A stretch of 9,278 nucleotides of DNA, from the NCBI GenBank assembly GCA_009784145.1, contig WRCI01000056.1, forward strand, positions 1-9,278, read 5' to 3'. This stretch comes from Methanobrevibacter sp. (GTDB lineage Archaea > Methanobacteriota > Methanobacteria > Methanobacteriales > Methanobacteriaceae). The translations under genes and the position numbers were made by a program. Within the stretch, counting starts at the first letter, position 1. Every line of letters begins with the position of its first letter. Below are positions 7,235 to 9,278 of this stretch, piece after piece. The notes beneath the pieces are model-generated. The model was not told where the DNA came from. It was given only the letters and a program-made list of their open reading frames with translations, and searched no databases.

Positions 7235-7968
7235 GTTGTTATTGCTGTATGCCACCAGATAAACTATAATCTAATGGAGCGGGACCTGCTTTTGATTGTG
7301 CGTTGTTATTGCTGTATGCCACCAGATAAACACCATCATATGTTCCTGTGATGTTGTTGTAGTTTTTTTTATGGTGTTGTTATTGCTGTATGCAGCCAGA
7401 GAAACACCATCATATGTTCCTGTGATGTTGTAGTGGTTATGTTTTATGGTATTGTTGCTGCTGGATGCAGACAGATCAACACCATATGTTCCTGTGATGT
7501 TGCTATAGTTTTTGATTCATGGTCTTGTTGGCACTATCTGCATACAGAGAAACACCCCGTGATGTTCCTGTGATGTTGTTAATGAATGTCATAATGTTGT
7601 TATTGCTGTATACATACAGATCAACACCATTGCATGTTCCTGTGATGTTATTTTAGTTTCAGTTTTATGGTGTTGTTATTGCTGTATGCATACAGATAAA
7701 CACCCGTTCCTGATGTTCCTGTGATGTTGTAGTGGTTATGTTTTATGGTATCATTGCTACTGTATGCATACAGAGAAACACCCGTTCCTGATGTTCCTGT
7801 GATGTTGTAGTGGTTATGTTTTATGGTATCATTGCTACTGTATGCAGACAGAGAAACACCATATGTTCCTGTGATATTGTTGTGATTTCAGTTCATGGTA
7901 TAATATGCCACTGTATGCCTCCAGATAAACACCCCATGTTCCTGTGATGTTATTGTTATTATTCCATG
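7235..7968 (-). pseudogene. Decayed beta-helix repeat region of an adhesin-like protein
   Basis: The minus strand encodes repeats close to NITGTxGVxLYAYSxNNTI, the 24-26 residue rung pattern of parallel beta-helix (pectin-lyase-fold) adhesin-like proteins. The reading frame is broken. The longest clean stretch with this pattern is 79 codons (complement 7651-7887), bounded by TGA at 7888-7890 and TAA at 7648-7650. The next two units continue in another frame to TAG at 7503-7505. Unit steps such as 67, 73, 74 and 76 bases are not multiples of three. No start codon with a signal peptide lies upstream (the A-rich minus strand of 7969-8540), and no C-terminal anchor is visible. Leucine CTG, tyrosine TAC and isoleucine ATC codons dominate, unlike the intact adhesin at 8701. 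I read it as an internal fragment of a dead surface-protein gene. Confidence 0.72.
7235..7968. repeat. Tandem array of ten degenerate units, 67-78 bases each
   Basis: Units aligned on TTGTTATTGCTGTATGC begin near 7235, 7302, 7376, 7451, 7524, 7596, 7672, 7750, 7828 and 7901. Each then has a CAGA(T/G)AAACACC block and, except in unit 1, GTTCCTGTGATGTTGT. The two 78-base steps (7672-7827) are nearly identical and so are recent duplicates; units 1, 5 and 10 are the most diverged. It is not CRISPR, because the whole unit is similar and there are no unique spacers. Confidence 0.9.
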
Positions 7969-8533
7969 TTTTTTCTTCTTTTTTATGTTGGTAATTATAT
8001 AATTATGATTCTTTTCATTTTTTTCCATCTTTTTAACTTTTAAAAATTGTTTATTCATATGTTTTAAGTTTTAAAAAAATTGTTTTTAAAATTTTTTTAA
8101 TTTTTTCTTTCTTTTATTTTTACTTGTTTTTAAGTTTTATTTTTCATTTTTTTTATCCTTATAACAGCTATTTGTGGGGTTTCCTAAATTGTATATTATA
8201 ATTTATTTTAGTATTGTTTTATTTAAGAGAATATAGTAATCCTATAGTTGTTATACCTTTCTTATGTTTTTTGTTTTACTCATTGTTTTATGTTTTTATA
8301 GATATTTTAAGCTATATTTGGGCTTTTTTGATTATTTTTTTAAATTTCTTTTTTTGAGTTTTATTGTTGTGTTTTTCTTTGTTTTATTTTTAAACAAGTA
8401 TTTTTGTTCTTTTATTTTTTTTATTTTTTTATTTTTTTTATTTCTTTTTTCAGCCTTTTGTTCTTTTTTTGTTTTGTTTTTAACAGTTATATGTTGTTTT
8501 TTTTATTTAGTTGTTATTTTCATTTGTTTTTAG

Positions 8534-8578
8534 TGTATTGAATATTAGTTTTATTATAGTTGAATGTACTGAATATTA
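8534..8578 (+). repeat. Direct repeat TGTAYTGAATATTA upstream of the adhesin gene
   Basis: TGTATTGAATATTA (8534-8547) and TGTACTGAATATTA (8565-8578) differ at one base and are 31 bases apart. The second runs into TATTATAAATA, a TATA-like word at about 8574-8584. They may be regulator sites, but this is inference. Confidence 0.4.
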
Positions 8579-8612
8579 TAAATACTATTAAATACATATA
8601 TTTTTGCACATC

Positions 8613-8627
8613 ATAAAAAGTTTTTAT
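8613..8627. promoter_or_regulatory. Perfect inverted repeat in the adhesin leader
   Basis: ATAAAAA-G-TTTTTAT has seven-base arms around one base, 73 bases before the adhesin start. It lies just beyond the TATA-like words at 8574-8606, where a start-site-proximal operator could sit. Confidence 0.3.
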
Positions 8628-8683
8628 AGATAATGATATTTTTTTTTGGAATATCTGTATTTCTTTTTATGAAATCAAATTAT

Positions 8684-8690
8684 AGGGGGA
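8684..8690 (+). promoter_or_regulatory. Ribosome binding site of the adhesin-like gene
   Basis: AGGGGGA lies ten bases before the ATG at 8701 and is the only purine-rich, G-containing word nearby. It supports this start, which also gives a proper signal peptide. Confidence 0.5.
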
Positions 8691-8700
8691 TATTTTTGTT

Positions 8701-9278
8701 ATGATAGAAAAAAGAATTATTGAAAATAGTGGTTCTTTCTCGAATCAAGTTATAAGGATAATGTTTTTATTATTTTTGTTTTTGGTGTTTTTATCAATAG
8801 TTTCTAGTGTTAATGCAGCTAATTTTAATGTGACTAATGGTAATAGTACTAATATTCAAAGTTTTATTAACACTCAAAGTACAGATTCTGATATTATTCT
8901 TAGTACAGGAAATTACACAAATATAGTGAATCTAAATATTTCAAGAAGTCTTACAATTAGAGGTAATGGTCAAGTTAATATAAGAGGTGCCAGTGGCATT
9001 CTATTTAATATTACGGCATCAAATGTTAAGATTATTAATTTGAATATAAGTGGATTTCAGACAGCTGTTGCCTTAAATAATGGCAATTCTAATATAGATA
9101 TCACAAGCAATCGTATTACTACTACTGGTAATAGTATTATTTTTAGTACTGGTGCTTCTGATGTTTTTAGAGGTATTCGATTGGAAAACAATATTATTTA
9201 TGGTAGTAATGGTGTTTATCGTTATGGTTCTCCATATACAGCTTCACGTCTTGAAGTTTCATTTATCAACAACAACAT
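8701..9278 (+). CDS. Secreted adhesin-like protein, N-terminal part (3' end outside window)
   Basis: The frame is open from ATG to the window edge, 192 codons. Residues 1-19 are polar and charged and end in Arg19. A hydrophobic core, MFLLFLFLVFLSIV (21-34), follows, and SSVNA-AN gives a likely signal-peptidase site after Ala39, so the protein is exported. From residue 62 the pattern is that of methanogen adhesin-like proteins with parallel beta-helix fold: DSDIILSTGNYT, then NLNISRSLTIRGNG, then repeated short strands rich in Asn, Ser, Thr, Ile and Gly (ASNVKIINLNISGF, NSNIDITSNRITTTGNS, GIRLENNIIYGSNGVY). Such proteins are usually large, anchored at the cell surface by C-terminal domains, and thought to mediate contact with host or partner cells; the anchor lies outside this window. 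Codons are AT-ending, as in the rest of the genome, unlike the decayed array upstream. Nothing in the sequence shows what it binds. Confidence 0.83.
   Translation, partial: MIEKRIIENSGSFSNQVIRIMFLLFLFLVFLSIVSSVNAANFNVTNGNSTNIQSFINTQSTDSDIILSTGNYTNIVNLNISRSLTIRGNGQVNIRGASGILFNITASNVKIINLNISGFQTAVALNNGNSNIDITSNRITTTGNSIIFSTGASDVFRGIRLENNIIYGSNGVYRYGSPYTASRLEVSFINNN

Larger units (their letters stand above)
7969..8700. other. T-rich gene-free region before the adhesin gene
   Basis: From about 7970 to 8540 the plus strand is heavily T-biased; for example, 47 of 60 bases at 8401-8460 are T. A frame at 8264-8533 would give an 89-residue, Phe-rich hydrophobic peptide, but that is what any T-rich sequence yields, and no ribosome site precedes it. 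No RNA gene is visible. The last 160 bases are ordinary AT-rich DNA with the short repeats and probable promoter of the adhesin gene. Confidence 0.6.

Noticed and set aside
7235..7968. CRISPR array
   Set aside because: The similarity covers the whole unit, unit length varies from 67 to 78 bases, there are no unique spacers, and the minus strand translates into beta-helix rungs.
8264..8533. An 89-residue Phe-rich hydrophobic frame that could be a small membrane protein
   Set aside because: It lies in a T-tract region where almost any frame gives Phe, Leu and Val codons. There is no ribosome site, no conserved motif and no partner gene.

Overview
The window reads as a piece of a very AT-rich methanogenic archaeal chromosome, most likely Methanobacteriales and Methanobrevibacter-like. 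The reasons are an archaeal-type GatA, a CobB/CobQ-family protein of the kind methanogens carry, intergenic DNA made almost only of A and T, poly-T transcription stops, and a secreted adhesin-like protein with a beta-helix start typical of Methanobrevibacter surface proteins. The genus is inferred from gene content and composition, not from a marker gene.

Left part (1-4447): chromosomal genes. A HAD-superfamily protein on the minus strand (1-744, its 3' end is outside the window) is divergent from gatA (1094-2482), the catalytic subunit of the tRNA-dependent amidotransferase. After an AT-only spacer with a pair of small palindromes comes a 553-residue protein (2786-4447). It joins an N-terminal class I glutamine amidotransferase domain to a C-terminal CobB/CbiA-type P-loop domain, the reverse of the usual CbiA/CbiP domain order.

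Middle (4448-7234): an 811-base gene-free stretch with inverted repeats and an isolated run of nine G, then a lone virus/plasmid-type SF3 helicase of the P4/D5 primase family (5259-7079), then poly-T terminator tracts. No integrase, capsid or other mobile-element gene accompanies the helicase, so it looks like a remnant of, or a minimal leftover from, an integrated element.

Right part (7235-9278): a tandem array of ten units of about 67-78 bases. Read on the minus strand it encodes beta-helix rungs of an adhesin-like protein, but frameshifts and stops break it and no signal peptide or start is visible. It is much richer in G+C than its surroundings. A strongly T-biased gene-free stretch follows (7969-8700). 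The window ends in the N-terminus of an intact-looking, plus-strand, secreted adhesin-like protein (8701 to edge). The right half therefore looks like an accessory surface-protein and mobile-element region next to housekeeping genes. No complete new system is evident; the most unusual items are the inverted-order amidotransferase/P-loop protein, the orphan SF3 helicase and the decayed repeat array.
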